DNA of 64,000 nucleotides from Shewanella livingstonensis (GCF_003855395.1 NZ_CP034015.1:3668001-3732000), one strand, 5' to 3'; shown: positions 10,231-19,007, numbered from the stretch's first letter. Notes: a model not told the origin generated them from the letters alone. Program-made: numbers and translations.

Positions 10231-10599
10231 TTAAGCCGCATTAGCTCGTATACCATGTGGAATAGGTAAGCCATTTTCATTTACGTTAACAAATACCATC
10301 TTATCAATAAAAGCAATCGGTGCATGATTGATTTTATTACGTATTTTACAACGAACCGTGACAGAGCTTTGGCCTAAGCTCACTAATTCAAACCCAAACT
10401 CAATAATGTCGCCTGTTTGTGCTGGCGCCATAAAGTTAATTTCTGATATCACTTTAGCAATATGTAATTTGCTGCGCATTTGGCAACTGGCAAAAATAGT
10501 GGCTTCTTCGTTTACCCAACTTAATAACTGGCCACAACACAAGCTTTGAGTGCTATTAAGGTGAATCGGCATAACGATATGACGTGAGAAGTATTTCAT
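10231..10599 (-). CDS. Hotdog-fold acyl-CoA thioesterase, YciA-like
   Basis: Hotdog-fold protein of 122 residues resembling acyl-CoA hydrolases of the YciA/4HBT group, which cleave acyl-CoA to free acid and CoA. Evidence is the family layout: an N-terminal strand ending MPIHLNSTQ, the central helix segment CGQLLSWVNEEATIFA where the acidic catalytic residue falls, then INFMAPAQTGDIIEFG and VTVRCKIRN, both typical hotdog strands. Classic YciA has a GG in the helix-start motif; here it is CGQL, so substrate use may differ. A GAGG site precedes the ATG. It is flanked by gene-free sequence on both sides and is probably transcribed alone. Confidence 0.72.
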   Translation of the reverse strand: MKYFSRHIVMPIHLNSTQSLCCGQLLSWVNEEATIFASCQMRSKLHIAKVISEINFMAPAQTGDIIEFGFELVSLGQSSVTVRCKIRNKINHAPIAFIDKMVFVNVNENGLPIPHGIRANAA

Positions 10600-10769
10600 A
10601 GTGACCTCATTAACTGACTTATTAATTTAGCGTCGTTAGGCGCATACCTCTAAATAAGTAGCAATGATTAAGCCAAATATATTGAACCTTTAAAATCAGG
10701 CAGATAGGACAATTCGATAGTAATAACATTATCAATACGCACAATAAAAAGGCATTGTCGCACCAAAAA

Positions 10770-10800
10770 AGTAAAGGCCACACTCAATGTGGCCTTTACT
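10770..10800 (-). terminator. Minus-strand terminator hairpin, separated from ltaE by a MITE
   Basis: Perfect 13-base arms (AGTAAAGGCCACA and complement) around a five-base loop, with a run of A at 10763-10770 that becomes a U-tract on the minus strand. It is placed to end ltaE transcription, but an entire repeat element now lies between it and the ltaE stop. Confidence 0.75.
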
Positions 10801-10801
10801 A

Positions 10802-11077
10802 GGGCCTGTTGATCTTTCAAGGTTATTTTTGCAGCGAATTGTTGGCCATTACTCACATATACAACTGCGCGGCAGAGACTTCGAGATGTAGTTATTCTAC
10901 ATAAAAAGTCGATAACACAGTAAAAATGGCCAACAAACGCTGCCCGAAGGGTTCGGCTAAAAACGTTTTACTCTTTGTTGAATGCATTTTGCTTAGATGA
11001 CTAGGCATCAATCCATTCGCCTCGATTAAAACGTTTTTAACTCGAACAAAATTCAACCAGCAAAGATCAACAGGCCC
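10802..11077 (-). mobile_element. MITE-like element, copy 2 (276 bp, inverted, TA-flanked)
   Basis: Second copy of the GGGCCTGTTGATC-ended element, in opposite orientation to copies 1 and 3 and very similar to copy 3. TA flanks both ends within CTAG on each side. It lies 37 bases beyond the ltaE stop and directly against the terminator hairpin at 10770-10800. No gene is inside. Confidence 0.83.
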
Positions 11078-11114
11078 TAGACTGACTTACGCTTAAATAA
11101 ATTACGATTAAAAG

Positions 11115-12125
11115 TTAACGAATAATCTGTTTTAAAGTGTTAACAAAAGTACCAATATCACTAGCACTAATATCTTTATGGGTCACTAAGCGTAACTGTC
11201 TACTAGGGCTGATGATGATACCGTTCTGGGCCAGTTTTACAGCAAGTACTTTAGGATCAATATGCGCTGCTAATGTGGCAAATACCATGTTGGTCTGCAC
11301 CAAACTAACATCGACCGTAAATTCTGTCATATCGGCTAATAATACAGCTAAGGTATTAGCATTGTGATGATCATCAGCTAAACGGTCTACTTGCTCAGTT
11401 AAGGCTAACTTAGCCGCAGCAGCAATAATTCCCGCTTGCCTCATTCCACCACCAAGCATTTTACGCCACCGAGTCGCTTTAGCTATTAGTCGCTCATCAC
11501 CTAACAAAATCGAACCTATAGGCGCGCACAATCCCTTTGACAAACAGATTGATACTGAGTCAAAGTACTGGGTAATGTCGGCCATGGCAATGCCCTGAGC
11601 AACCGCAGCATTAGCAATACGGGCACCGTCTAAATGAATTTTAAGACCGCGATTAAAAGCAAGGCTTTGGGCTTGAGCTAAATAATCCTGGCTTAATACC
11701 TTTCCGCCAATAGTATTTTCTAAACTCAATAATCGAGTTTGAGCAAAATGCACATCATCAGGCTTAATTGCGGCTTCAATATCACTCAGTAATATACTGC
11801 CATCAGCTTGGTTATTCAGTGGTTGAGGCTGAATACTGCCTAACACTGCAGCCCCACCACCTTCAAACTTATAGTTATGAGCTTGTTGGCCGCAAAGGTA
11901 CTCATCACCACGTTCACAATGAGACATTAAGGCGAGTAAATTAGCTTGTGTGCCAGAACTTACAAACAAAGCACCATCAAAACCAAACATCTCAGCGGCC
12001 ATATCTTGTAAACTATTAACGGTCGGGTCATCACCATAAACATCGTCACCAACCTCCGCTCTAGACATGGCTAAACGCATTGCTTCTGTAGGCTGAGTAA
12101 CCGTATCACTTCGAAAATCAATCAT
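11115..12125 (-). CDS. ltaE: Low-specificity L-threonine aldolase
   Basis: PLP-dependent aldolase of 336 residues that splits L-threonine or allo-threonine to glycine and acetaldehyde. Family signatures are clear: MIDFRSDTVTQPT at the N-terminus, GDDVYGDDPTVN, LFVSSGTQANL near residue 60, HLDGARIANA with the PLP-contacting Asp, and SICLSKGLCAPIGS with the PLP lysine near residue 200. GAGGA precedes the ATG. It starts 30 bases after the tpx stop on the same strand with no terminator between, so read-through from tpx is likely. Confidence 0.93.
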   Translation of the reverse strand: MIDFRSDTVTQPTEAMRLAMSRAEVGDDVYGDDPTVNSLQDMAAEMFGFDGALFVSSGTQANLLALMSHCERGDEYLCGQQAHNYKFEGGGAAVLGSIQPQPLNNQADGSILLSDIEAAIKPDDVHFAQTRLLSLENTIGGKVLSQDYLAQAQSLAFNRGLKIHLDGARIANAAVAQGIAMADITQYFDSVSICLSKGLCAPIGSILLGDERLIAKATRWRKMLGGGMRQAGIIAAAAKLALTEQVDRLADDHHNANTLAVLLADMTEFTVDVSLVQTNMVFATLAAHIDPKVLAVKLAQNGIIISPSRQLRLVTHKDISASDIGTFVNTLKQIIR

Positions 12126-12155
12126 GCTGCATTTCTATCCTCATTCACTCAACCA

Positions 12156-12749
12156 TTACTTTGCTGCTGATGATATCTCTGTCAATGCAGCCAAAGCAGC
12201 ATCATAGTTTGGGTGCTCACTGACTTCCGTCACTAACTCTTGGTACTTCAGTATGCCTTGGGGATCAATAATAAAAATAGAACGGGCTAATAGACCACGA
12301 TCTTTGATCAACAAGCCATACTTTTCACCAAAGTCACGCCATACTGAATCTGACAACACTTTAATTTTATCGACATTTTCAGTTTGGCAAAAACGCTTTT
12401 GAGCAAACGGTAAATCTTCGCTAATGGTTAACATCACCACATCTGCATCGTATTTAGTAAATTCTTTATTAAACCGCTTGGTCTGTAATGCACATACGCC
12501 AGTGTCTAAACTGGGTACTGCACTAATCAAAACCGTCTTGCCTTTAAAGTCACTTAAACTGATGGGGTTAAACTTTTCATCGACCACAGTAAACAGTGGT
12601 GCGGCCGTATTTAAGCTCGGCATTTTACCCTCTAAAGCGACAGGATTACCGCCCATAGTAATCATGGTTTTTTCGCCAGCAAAACTGGGGGCGCTCATAA
12701 AAGATGAAGATAATAATGTGACCGCTGCAAAGATTGAAAATAGCTTCAT
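12156..12749 (-). CDS. tpx: Thiol peroxidase Tpx with an export signal
   Basis: Atypical 2-Cys peroxiredoxin that reduces H2O2 and organic peroxides. The first 24 residues (MKLFSIFAAVTLLSSSFMSA then PSFAG) look like a Sec signal peptide absent from cytoplasmic Tpx, so the mature enzyme is probably periplasmic. The peroxidase core follows: MITMGGNPVALEG, the peroxidatic Cys in SLDTGVCALQTKRFN, and the resolving Cys in RFCQTENVD. Usual Tpx has TPVC where this has TGVC. An AAGGAG site sits before the ATG, directly behind a terminator-like hairpin (12771-12790). A periplasmic electron donor would be needed; none is encoded nearby. Confidence 0.88.
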   Translation of the reverse strand: MKLFSIFAAVTLLSSSFMSAPSFAGEKTMITMGGNPVALEGKMPSLNTAAPLFTVVDEKFNPISLSDFKGKTVLISAVPSLDTGVCALQTKRFNKEFTKYDADVVMLTISEDLPFAQKRFCQTENVDKIKVLSDSVWRDFGEKYGLLIKDRGLLARSIFIIDPQGILKYQELVTEVSEHPNYDAALAALTEISSAAK

Positions 12750-12770
12750 GGAAAAACTCCTTGTATAAAA

Positions 12771-12790
12771 AAACCAGCAAATGCTGGTTT
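12771..12790 (-). terminator. Terminator-like hairpin in the tpx leader
   Basis: Arms AAACCAGCA / TGCTGGTTT followed on the minus strand by a T-tract. It ends the ompA-mscS unit yet lies only 22 bases upstream of the tpx ATG, so it also forms part of any tpx leader coming from upstream. Confidence 0.78.
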
Positions 12791-12815
12791 TTAAAATATT
12801 AACTTGCCTGCAATA

Positions 12816-13649
12816 TTATTTTGCTGGAACTTCTTTCACATGTAAATCCATTTGTGGGAATGGAATTTCAATATTTGCAGCATCTAGAGCGTTCTTAATT
12901 TGCTCAAGTAATTCAAAACGTGTCGGCCAGTAATCAGAAGTGTTAACCCAAGGACGAACCACAAAGTTAATTGAACAATCCGCCAATTCAGCTAAGCCAA
13001 TAGTATAACCAGGATCTTTCAATACTGATTGGTTGTTATCGAGCACATCGGCGATGACTTTCTTTGTTGTCGCAATATCTGCTGAATAAGACACACCAAT
13101 GACTAAATCAATACGACGCTTTTCCAGTGCAGAATAGTTAGTAATGGTACCGTTCATAATCGCTGAGTTAGGTGCAATTATCATTTTGTTATCACCGGTA
13201 CGTAAACGTGTTGAGAAAATAGTAATCTCATCCACAACACCTGCAACACCAGCAGCTTCAATAAAGTCACCAACACGACAAGGACGGAAAAGCACCATCA
13301 ATACGCCTGATGCAAAGTTCGAAAGCGAACCTTGTAATGCTAAACCAACCGCTAAACCTGCAGCACCAATAACCGCAACCAATGACGCGGTTTGTACGCC
13401 AACTTGACCTAGCGTGGCGACAATAGTAAATACAAAGACCAACATCCACGCTAAGTTTGCCACAAACGAAACGACTGTTGCGTCCACTTTACGATTAGTC
13501 AGTAATTTGGTTGTTATGCGTTTTGCTACACCGGAAAAATACTTACCGATGAGAAAAATAACAATAGCAGCTAGCGCTTTAAGACCATAAGTCATCAAAA
13601 ACTCAGGTGCCTGCTCCACTAAAGCGTCTAAACCTTCAAAATTTTCCAT
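12816..13649 (-). CDS. mscS: Small-conductance mechanosensitive channel MscS
   Basis: MscS-type channel of the inner membrane that opens on osmotic down-shock. Length (277 aa) and pattern match E. coli MscS: three N-terminal membrane helices, the pore helix with GVQTASLVAVIGAAGLAVGL near residue 95, then ALQGSLSNFASGV and FRPCRVGDFI, and a C-terminal beta/alpha cytoplasmic domain ending FPQMDLHVKE. I prefer the ATG at 13649 because GGAGAAGAG lies just before it; an in-frame ATG four codons earlier has no ribosome site. It follows the OmpA-like gene by about 20 bases and is followed by a terminator, so the two form an operon. Confidence 0.92.
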   Translation of the reverse strand: MENFEGLDALVEQAPEFLMTYGLKALAAIVIFLIGKYFSGVAKRITTKLLTNRKVDATVVSFVANLAWMLVFVFTIVATLGQVGVQTASLVAVIGAAGLAVGLALQGSLSNFASGVLMVLFRPCRVGDFIEAAGVAGVVDEITIFSTRLRTGDNKMIIAPNSAIMNGTITNYSALEKRRIDLVIGVSYSADIATTKKVIADVLDNNQSVLKDPGYTIGLAELADCSINFVVRPWVNTSDYWPTRFELLEQIKNALDAANIEIPFPQMDLHVKEVPAK

Positions 13650-13672
13650 TCTCTTCTCCATTTAAAGCAGTC

Positions 13673-14320
13673 TTACTCTGCCGATATAATAAATTCTACA
13701 CGTCGATTACGCTGGCGCCCTTCTACAGTGGCATTATCAGCTATCGGATTATTGTTACTCATGCCAACTATTGCAATTGACGTTGGTTGAAATTGGTACT
13801 CATTTACGAGTAAATCTTTAATGGCTGCAGCACGTTTAAGTGATAACGCCATGTTAACGGCATCACTACCGATATTATCAGTGTGGCCTTCTACACGAAT
13901 GGCTACTTGAGGATGTTGTTCTATATATTGTTGCACTCTAACTAACGTTGGCCGTTGAGTTAACAACACCTCTGACTTATCGAAATCAAAATACACAGGT
14001 TGAAGGATAGACCCAAAACAATCGACAGCTAAGGAAACATCTCGCTGCTGCCGACATTGTTCTGCAATAAGTGCAGCGTTATTCGTTATAGTCGCGCCTA
14101 ATTCAGCATCATCAAATTCATCGTCATCTTCAGCATCTTCATCAACGATTAATAACTCGGTATCAATACAACCGTTTGCCATAACAACACTATTCGTTGG
14201 AGTATCATTACAAGCATCTTTTTTATCGGGTACGCCATCAAAATCAGTGTCAATCCAAGCGTAAGCTGTGGAGATAAAACACCCAAATAAGATCAATATC
14301 ACCGTTCGAACGATAGTCAT
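13673..14320 (-). CDS. OmpA-family protein with thrombospondin-3-like repeat
   Basis: Exported peptidoglycan-binding protein of 215 residues. A signal peptide (MTIVRTVILILFGCFISTAYA) is followed by a calcium-binding type-3 repeat segment (DTDFDGVPDKKDAC), an acidic linker (DEDAEDDDEFDDAE) and a C-terminal OmpA domain (about 110-215). The OmpA domain shows VYFDFDKSEV, VEGHTDNIGSD and GRQRNRRVEF, the residues that hold diaminopimelate. There is no beta-barrel, so it is a soluble periplasmic or surface-tethered anchor. AAGGGGGA lies before the ATG. It is co-transcribed with mscS, which hints at a shared envelope-stress role. Confidence 0.88.
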   Translation of the reverse strand: MTIVRTVILILFGCFISTAYAWIDTDFDGVPDKKDACNDTPTNSVVMANGCIDTELLIVDEDAEDDDEFDDAELGATITNNAALIAEQCRQQRDVSLAVDCFGSILQPVYFDFDKSEVLLTQRPTLVRVQQYIEQHPQVAIRVEGHTDNIGSDAVNMALSLKRAAAIKDLLVNEYQFQPTSIAIVGMSNNNPIADNATVEGRQRNRRVEFIISAE

Positions 14321-14854
14321 AAATCCCCCTTCGACATGACATCGAAATTTGTTAATGAATCGTATTTTACCTGTTTTTTGCTTAAATTAAAAGACAACAC
14401 TTTATAATCAATACCTTGCGCATTGAGCCTTCAGTAAAGTTTATCTTAAGCATGATATGGATATCGGCTCTATGCCGGAAAACCTTATTGCCGCCTTAAT
14501 TATCCACTAACCAAAAATAACCAAAAAATTAACATCTGTACGAGTTAATTGTTTGCTTTGACACAATTTATAACAAGCTTAACCTCTCTGTTCCCCGCAT
14601 TAACATTGACTTTATTGCCTCTTAAAGGGTATATAAGGTTAGCTTTTTGATGTTTGGTCAGCTTTTGGCATCAAAATGACATTCTTTATTATAAAAAATA
14701 ACCAATAAAGTTGCTCAGTATTGCTTCATCACGAATAAATGTTCGTTATTTTAGGCTTTATTCGCTGAAGGAATCATAGACAACTCTTGAAAACAATTAT
14801 TTCTGTGATGATATTTTCTCACAGGCAATCACAAGCTTAAGGTGGAAAGACTTA
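14321..14854. other. Intergenic region upstream of POT transporter gene
   Basis: 534 bases between divergent genes with no open frame I would support. It contains a fair sigma-70-like promoter (separate entry) and a long leader for the transporter gene. A strong AAGGTGG ribosome site lies at its right end. Confidence 0.5.
14606..14635 (+). promoter_or_regulatory. Candidate sigma-70 promoter for POT transporter
   Basis: TTGACT and TATATA are separated by 18 bases, about 220 bases before the transporter ATG. It is found by eye and is one match in AT-rich sequence, so it is only a candidate. Confidence 0.35.
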
Positions 14855-16363
14855 ATGAGTGACGCAAAACCTCAAGGTACATTGTTTGGACACCCTAAGG
14901 GGTTGTTCTTACTTTTTACAACAGAACTATGGGAACGCTTTAGCTATTACGCAATGCGTGCCATTTTAGTACTTTATTTAGTCGATAAAGTACAAAATAA
15001 CGAAGCTGGTGGCGGCTTAGGCTGGAGCCAAGCTGACGCATTATCACTATATGGTACTTTTACCGGTTTAGTTTACTTAACACCATTGATTGGTGGCTGG
15101 TTAGCCGACAATGTACTTGGTCAACGTAAATCTATTTATATCGGTGGCTTTTTAATGGCTGCGGGTGAATTTACGCTAGCTGCACCACATAGCTGGATGC
15201 CGGGTTTAGAAACCACGATGTTTTATATTGGTTTAGGTACGTTAATTTTAGGTAACGGCCTGTTTAAACCAAATATCTCTACCATGGTTGGTGATTTATA
15301 TCCTGCGGGTGATCACCGTCGTGACGGCGCATTTACCATATTTTATATGGGCATCAACTTAGGTGCGGCGTTATCAGGCTTTATCGTAGCTTGGGCTTAT
15401 ACTTCATTTGGTCATGAAGTTGTTATTGGTGGTGAAGAAGTATTTATCAACAACTGGCAAGCAGGTTTCTTCTGCGCCGGTGTTGGTATGATTTTATCGT
15501 TAATTATTCAATTTTTCTTTGCCCAAAAATTACTTGGTGACATCGGTACTGAACCGGCAGCTAAAGTAGAACAAAGAAACAATGCAGCTAAAGGCAAAAC
15601 CAGAAGTGAACCACTAACTAAGGTTGAGCGTGACCGTATTAAAGTCATTATGGTAATGGGATTATTTACCATTATATTCTGGGCAGGCTTCGAACAAGCT
15701 GGCGGATTAATGAACTTGTTCACGAATAACTTCACCGACCGTATGATTGGTTCGTGGGAAGTACCTACCACTTATTTCCAATCGCTCAATGCTATCTTTA
15801 TTGTAGTTTTTGCTCCAGTGATTGCCTCTATTTGGATTCGCTTAGGTAAAAATGAACCTAACTCACCCGTTAAATTTGCGTTAGGTTTATTCCTACTGGC
15901 CATTGGTTTCTTATTCATGATGGGCGCTGTATTCGAAATGGGTGGCGACGCTTCAGTTAAATCAAGCATGTGGTGGTTAGTAGGAGCTTACTTCTTCCAC
16001 ACCATGGGTGAATTATGTTTATCACCAATTGGTTTATCGATGGTCACTAAACTGGCTCCACTGCGTATTGCATCATTAATGATGGGTGCTTGGTTCCTAT
16101 TTATTGCTGCTGCAAACAAAATTGGCGGCCTAGTTGGTTCGTTGATTGGTCATGGCGGCGAAGTTGAAGAACAACTTGCTAACGCGATGGCTATTTTTGC
16201 TGGTATCGGTATAACAGCGGTTATTTCGGGTATTATTTTATACTTAATGTCTGATAAATTAGTTACTTGGATGCATGGTGCTGAAGGCAAACATGACACT
16301 GAAGAGCAAATTTTAGAAGAAGAAATCGCAGTCACGGCTGAGCATGAAGCCATTAAGCGTTAA
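14855..16363 (+). CDS. Proton-dependent oligopeptide transporter (POT/PTR family)
   Basis: Inner-membrane proton symporter of 502 residues for di- and tripeptides. The POT signatures are present: ELWERFSYYAMRAILVLYL at about residues 25-43 (the ExxERFxYY proton-coupling motif), GGWLADNVLGQRKSIY, and FTIFYMGINLGAALSG (PTR2 signature 2). Twelve or more hydrophobic helices are visible and the C-terminal tail is acidic. AAGGTGG precedes the ATG and a terminator follows at 16388, so it is a single-gene unit. It resembles the DtpT group more than E. coli DtpA because of its longer central loop (about 225-260). Confidence 0.93.
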   Translation: MSDAKPQGTLFGHPKGLFLLFTTELWERFSYYAMRAILVLYLVDKVQNNEAGGGLGWSQADALSLYGTFTGLVYLTPLIGGWLADNVLGQRKSIYIGGFLMAAGEFTLAAPHSWMPGLETTMFYIGLGTLILGNGLFKPNISTMVGDLYPAGDHRRDGAFTIFYMGINLGAALSGFIVAWAYTSFGHEVVIGGEEVFINNWQAGFFCAGVGMILSLIIQFFFAQKLLGDIGTEPAAKVEQRNNAAKGKTRSEPLTKVERDRIKVIMVMGLFTIIFWAGFEQAGGLMNLFTNNFTDRMIGSWEVPTTYFQSLNAIFIVVFAPVIASIWIRLGKNEPNSPVKFALGLFLLAIGFLFMMGAVFEMGGDASVKSSMWWLVGAYFFHTMGELCLSPIGLSMVTKLAPLRIASLMMGAWFLFIAAANKIGGLVGSLIGHGGEVEEQLANAMAIFAGIGITAVISGIILYLMSDKLVTWMHGAEGKHDTEEQILEEEIAVTAEHEAIKR

Positions 16364-16387
16364 TTGGTTTTGATGTAGTTGTTATGC

Positions 16388-16428
16388 AAAAAAATCCCCT
16401 TCAAGTTTAACTTGTGAGGGGATTTTTT
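16388..16428 (+). terminator. Rho-independent terminator of POT gene
   Basis: Stem AAATCCCCTT / GAGGGGATTT with internal loop sequence and a TTTTTT tail. It lies 25 bases past the stop. Confidence 0.85.
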
Positions 16429-16449
16429 ATATACCTACATCAAGTGCAG

Positions 16450-16627
16450 CTAGGATAAGGAATAGAGCGCCTGCGGCTGTTAGAGTCGCTTCGCAGCTAG
16501 AGCAGACAGCGTCCTGGCAGGATCGCTTCGCTGCTAGAATGGACAGCGTTCTACTAGGATCGCTTCGCTATGCAGTTTGCTTTTATAGCCTCTAGCCGCG
16601 AAGCGTCCTAGCAGCGCAGCGCTCTAG
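16450..16627. repeat. CTAG-rich mosaic repeat, array 1
   Basis: Patchwork of short, partly palindromic modules rich in CTAG and CGCTTCGC-type words. Modules such as GCTTTTATAGCCTCTAG and TAGCAGCGC recur in the arrays at 23800 and 30198. No coding frame is visible. It lies between the POT terminator and the rssB stop. Confidence 0.75.
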
Positions 16628-16630
16628 GTT

Positions 16631-16697
16631 TCTAATGTCTAATGTCTAATGTCTAATGTCTAGTGTCTAATGTCTAATGTCTAATGTCTAGTGTCTA
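16631..16697. repeat. Heptanucleotide tandem repeat TCTAATG x9
   Basis: Nine uninterrupted 7-base units from 16631: seven TCTAATG and two TCTAGTG (fifth and ninth), then a partial unit. It joins the CTAG mosaic to the rssB stop. The TCTAGTG variants themselves contain CTAG. Confidence 0.9.
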
Positions 16698-16715
16698 GAT
16701 AGACTTAAACAATAA

Positions 16716-17837
16716 TCAGCGACACGCTAGCTGTATAAAGCCACCAGCCTTGATATCAGATTGATAAACGAGCCCTGTAAAGCGGTTCTCAAGCAGTTGT
16801 TGTTTATGCTCATGCAAATGCGTACCAATACAAATTTGTTCATCCCGCAATAAAGTACGAATGTGCATACTTGGCTTCCCCCATAACGAACAGCCAAGAG
16901 GAGCTGACTCTGGTAATGCCAAAGGCGTAAGGTCATTACCATTACGCAAATAGCACCTTAGCCCTTTGCCCGATTGCCCTATTAATAAGCGATACTGGCT
17001 TAAATCGATACACACATAAATAATATCAGTATTAATGTGCAGGCCAGATTTCACCATACGATCATTAAGATAAGCCAACATATTATCTGGTTCGATGAGG
17101 GTATTACTTAAACCATTTCTAAACAGTTTAAGTTTCTGATTAATAAAACTGCGTAACAATACACAGCCAAAAGCAGCGCTATTGTCCTCCGGAGAGAAGT
17201 GCGCCATGTACATAATTAAATGATCCTCACCCACCATAGTGGAATCGATAAAGTAAGCACTCACATCATTATTTTTAAACAGGCTGTAATTGATATCGGC
17301 TTTAGGGTAGTACACATGTGAAGCAGGAAATAACTGCTGCTGAACACTTTTAGCCGCTTGGGCATTTTGCTCAAGTAGAAAAACATTGTCAGTAAGCTCT
17401 TGATATGACAATTCATTCATTTCTTGTAAATGTGATTGCCCAGAAACATTCATAGGGGTAGATGCTGTCATCAACGCTTGCACAATCGCTTGTTCAATAA
17501 TCAATAAATCAGCGATTGGTTTAATCAAATAATCACTGGCACCAATGCGCAGAGCCTCTACTACATCAGACATCACATCATTACCAGAAATAACAATGGC
17601 GGGAATAGCGGGGTTAATATCTTGCATTTGCTTAAGCATCGACAAACCATCAAGACCAGGCATGCTTAAGTCGGCAATAACAATATCAAAAATGGCATGG
17701 GAAAAAAGCACAATGCCCTCATTCCCATTACATGCTTGTTGAACTCGAGCACCCTGAGCTTGCAAAAAATCGGTAACAACACCGCGAAATATCGGGTCAT
17801 CTTCAACAAAGAGAATTTCTACATCCGTTAGCGCCAT
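16716..17837 (-). CDS. rssB: Response regulator RssB-like, sigma-S proteolysis adaptor
   Basis: Two-domain protein of 373 residues: an N-terminal receiver (EILFVEDD, phospho-acceptor Asp in FDIVIADLSMPGLDG, Lys in YLIKPI) and a C-terminal degenerate PP2C-like domain (about 165-370). This matches RssB, which delivers RpoS to ClpXP. The PP2C half keeps the RssB-like helix VLLRSFINQKL but lacks obvious metal-binding aspartate pairs, so phosphatase activity is unlikely. I choose the ATG at 17837 because GAGG precedes it; a TTG five codons upstream has no ribosome site. A CrsR-like partner-switch regulator is the alternative, but no CrsA-like partner is adjacent. It lies 47 bases downstream of mlaA. 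Confidence 0.75.
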   Translation of the reverse strand: MALTDVEILFVEDDPIFRGVVTDFLQAQGARVQQACNGNEGIVLFSHAIFDIVIADLSMPGLDGLSMLKQMQDINPAIPAIVISGNDVMSDVVEALRIGASDYLIKPIADLLIIEQAIVQALMTASTPMNVSGQSHLQEMNELSYQELTDNVFLLEQNAQAAKSVQQQLFPASHVYYPKADINYSLFKNNDVSAYFIDSTMVGEDHLIMYMAHFSPEDNSAAFGCVLLRSFINQKLKLFRNGLSNTLIEPDNMLAYLNDRMVKSGLHINTDIIYVCIDLSQYRLLIGQSGKGLRCYLRNGNDLTPLALPESAPLGCSLWGKPSMHIRTLLRDEQICIGTHLHEHKQQLLENRFTGLVYQSDIKAGGFIQLACR

Positions 17838-17884
17838 ACCACAACCTCGCAAACATATACTTTCGAGGTGCCTGTATGCCTCGA

Positions 17885-18664
17885 CTATTCTAGCTCGTCT
17901 AAATACTCGTCAAGTAACTCATCGCTAGCTGGGTTAGATGGCACATCACCATCAAACACTTTGTAATCCATATGCTGCAAATAGGCATCTTTTACAAAAG
18001 CATAAGGGTCAAGAGCATTGTCTAATAACCTTTCTTGATCAATGGCTTTAGAACGAGCATCCAAACCTTTTAAGCCCCATTTAAGTACTGACTGCCAAAA
18101 CGTTAACTCCGATAAAGGAAAGTATAGACCATCCACCCAATCGGAGGCGATTTCTCTTGTCACTATTGGGCCATAAAATGGTGCCATAAAATAAGGACCA
18201 TTCGGGGTACCGTAATAGCCGAGTACTTCATTAAAATCCTCTTGTTTACGATGCATCCCCATCATGTCAGCAACATCCACCAACCCCAATAAACCTAACG
18301 TGGTATTAACCGTAAAACGACCGCCGGCATTAGCTGCCCAGCCCCACTTTCCCTGCAAGGTATTGTTCACCAACGAGCTAGGCTCTTCTAGGTTATAAAC
18401 AAAATTATTAACACCTGTTCTTACTGGATTAGGAACATAATCTTTATAACTATGAGCCACTGGGCGAATAATATATCTGTCTAAAAACAGATAATTAAAA
18501 TCCCACATTGTGCGGTTAATTTCTTCAAATGGATCGCGAGGATCATTATATTTGATTTCAACTGCAGGCAGCGATGATGCGATAACTTGAGGTGCTTCTG
18601 CTTGGGCATATACTGGTATGCTAACAGCAAAGATCACCTGAAGTAATATCCATTTATACTTCAT
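17885..18664 (-). CDS. mlaA: MlaA/VacJ-family outer membrane lipid-transport protein without lipobox
   Basis: MlaA removes mislocalised phospholipids from the outer leaflet of the outer membrane and passes them to the Mla pathway. Family motifs are clear: DPFEEINRTMWDFNY near residue 45, NTLQGKWGWAANAGGRF, TLGLLGLVDVA, and GTPNGPYFMAPFYGP. The start at 18664 gives a signal peptide (MKYKWILLQVIFAVSIPVYA) with a good AGAGAG ribosome site; a frame-open start 13 codons upstream spoils the signal. No cysteine occurs near the cleavage region, so unlike E. coli MlaA this is not a lipoprotein. The C-terminal tail is very acidic (DELLDEYLDELE). No mlaBCDEF genes are nearby. Confidence 0.88.
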   Translation of the reverse strand: MKYKWILLQVIFAVSIPVYAQAEAPQVIASSLPAVEIKYNDPRDPFEEINRTMWDFNYLFLDRYIIRPVAHSYKDYVPNPVRTGVNNFVYNLEEPSSLVNNTLQGKWGWAANAGGRFTVNTTLGLLGLVDVADMMGMHRKQEDFNEVLGYYGTPNGPYFMAPFYGPIVTREIASDWVDGLYFPLSELTFWQSVLKWGLKGLDARSKAIDQERLLDNALDPYAFVKDAYLQHMDYKVFDGDVPSNPASDELLDEYLDELE

Positions 18665-19007
18665 ATAACTCTCTTTAAAATGACAAAAGGTTCTACTCAA
18701 CAAACTGCTATTTCTGTCTTTTTATTAAAGCAATTTTTGTTCAAGTCGATATAATTTAACAGGCTAGTGTTAGGCTGTTATCTTACAATATTTAACAGTC
18801 GGGCGTTGTTAATACGTCTCTGTTACTGGCAATCATTCACTAAATGGTAATCCAAACCATATGAGTTGCCCCAATAACGGTAACAGGGGGCTAAGGATAC
18901 TGCGCCTTTTGACAATATCAATCAAAAATTGTAAATGAAGCAGATATTCTTAATTTACAATTTGGTTGATTTCTATAGATAAACACATTCGTTTGATAGG
19001 ATTTTTT

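Noticed and set aside
10668..10856. Minus-strand open frame of 62 codons across the terminator and the end of repeat copy 2
   Set aside because: It is read through repeat and hairpin sequence, has no ribosome site, and its start lies inside the element.
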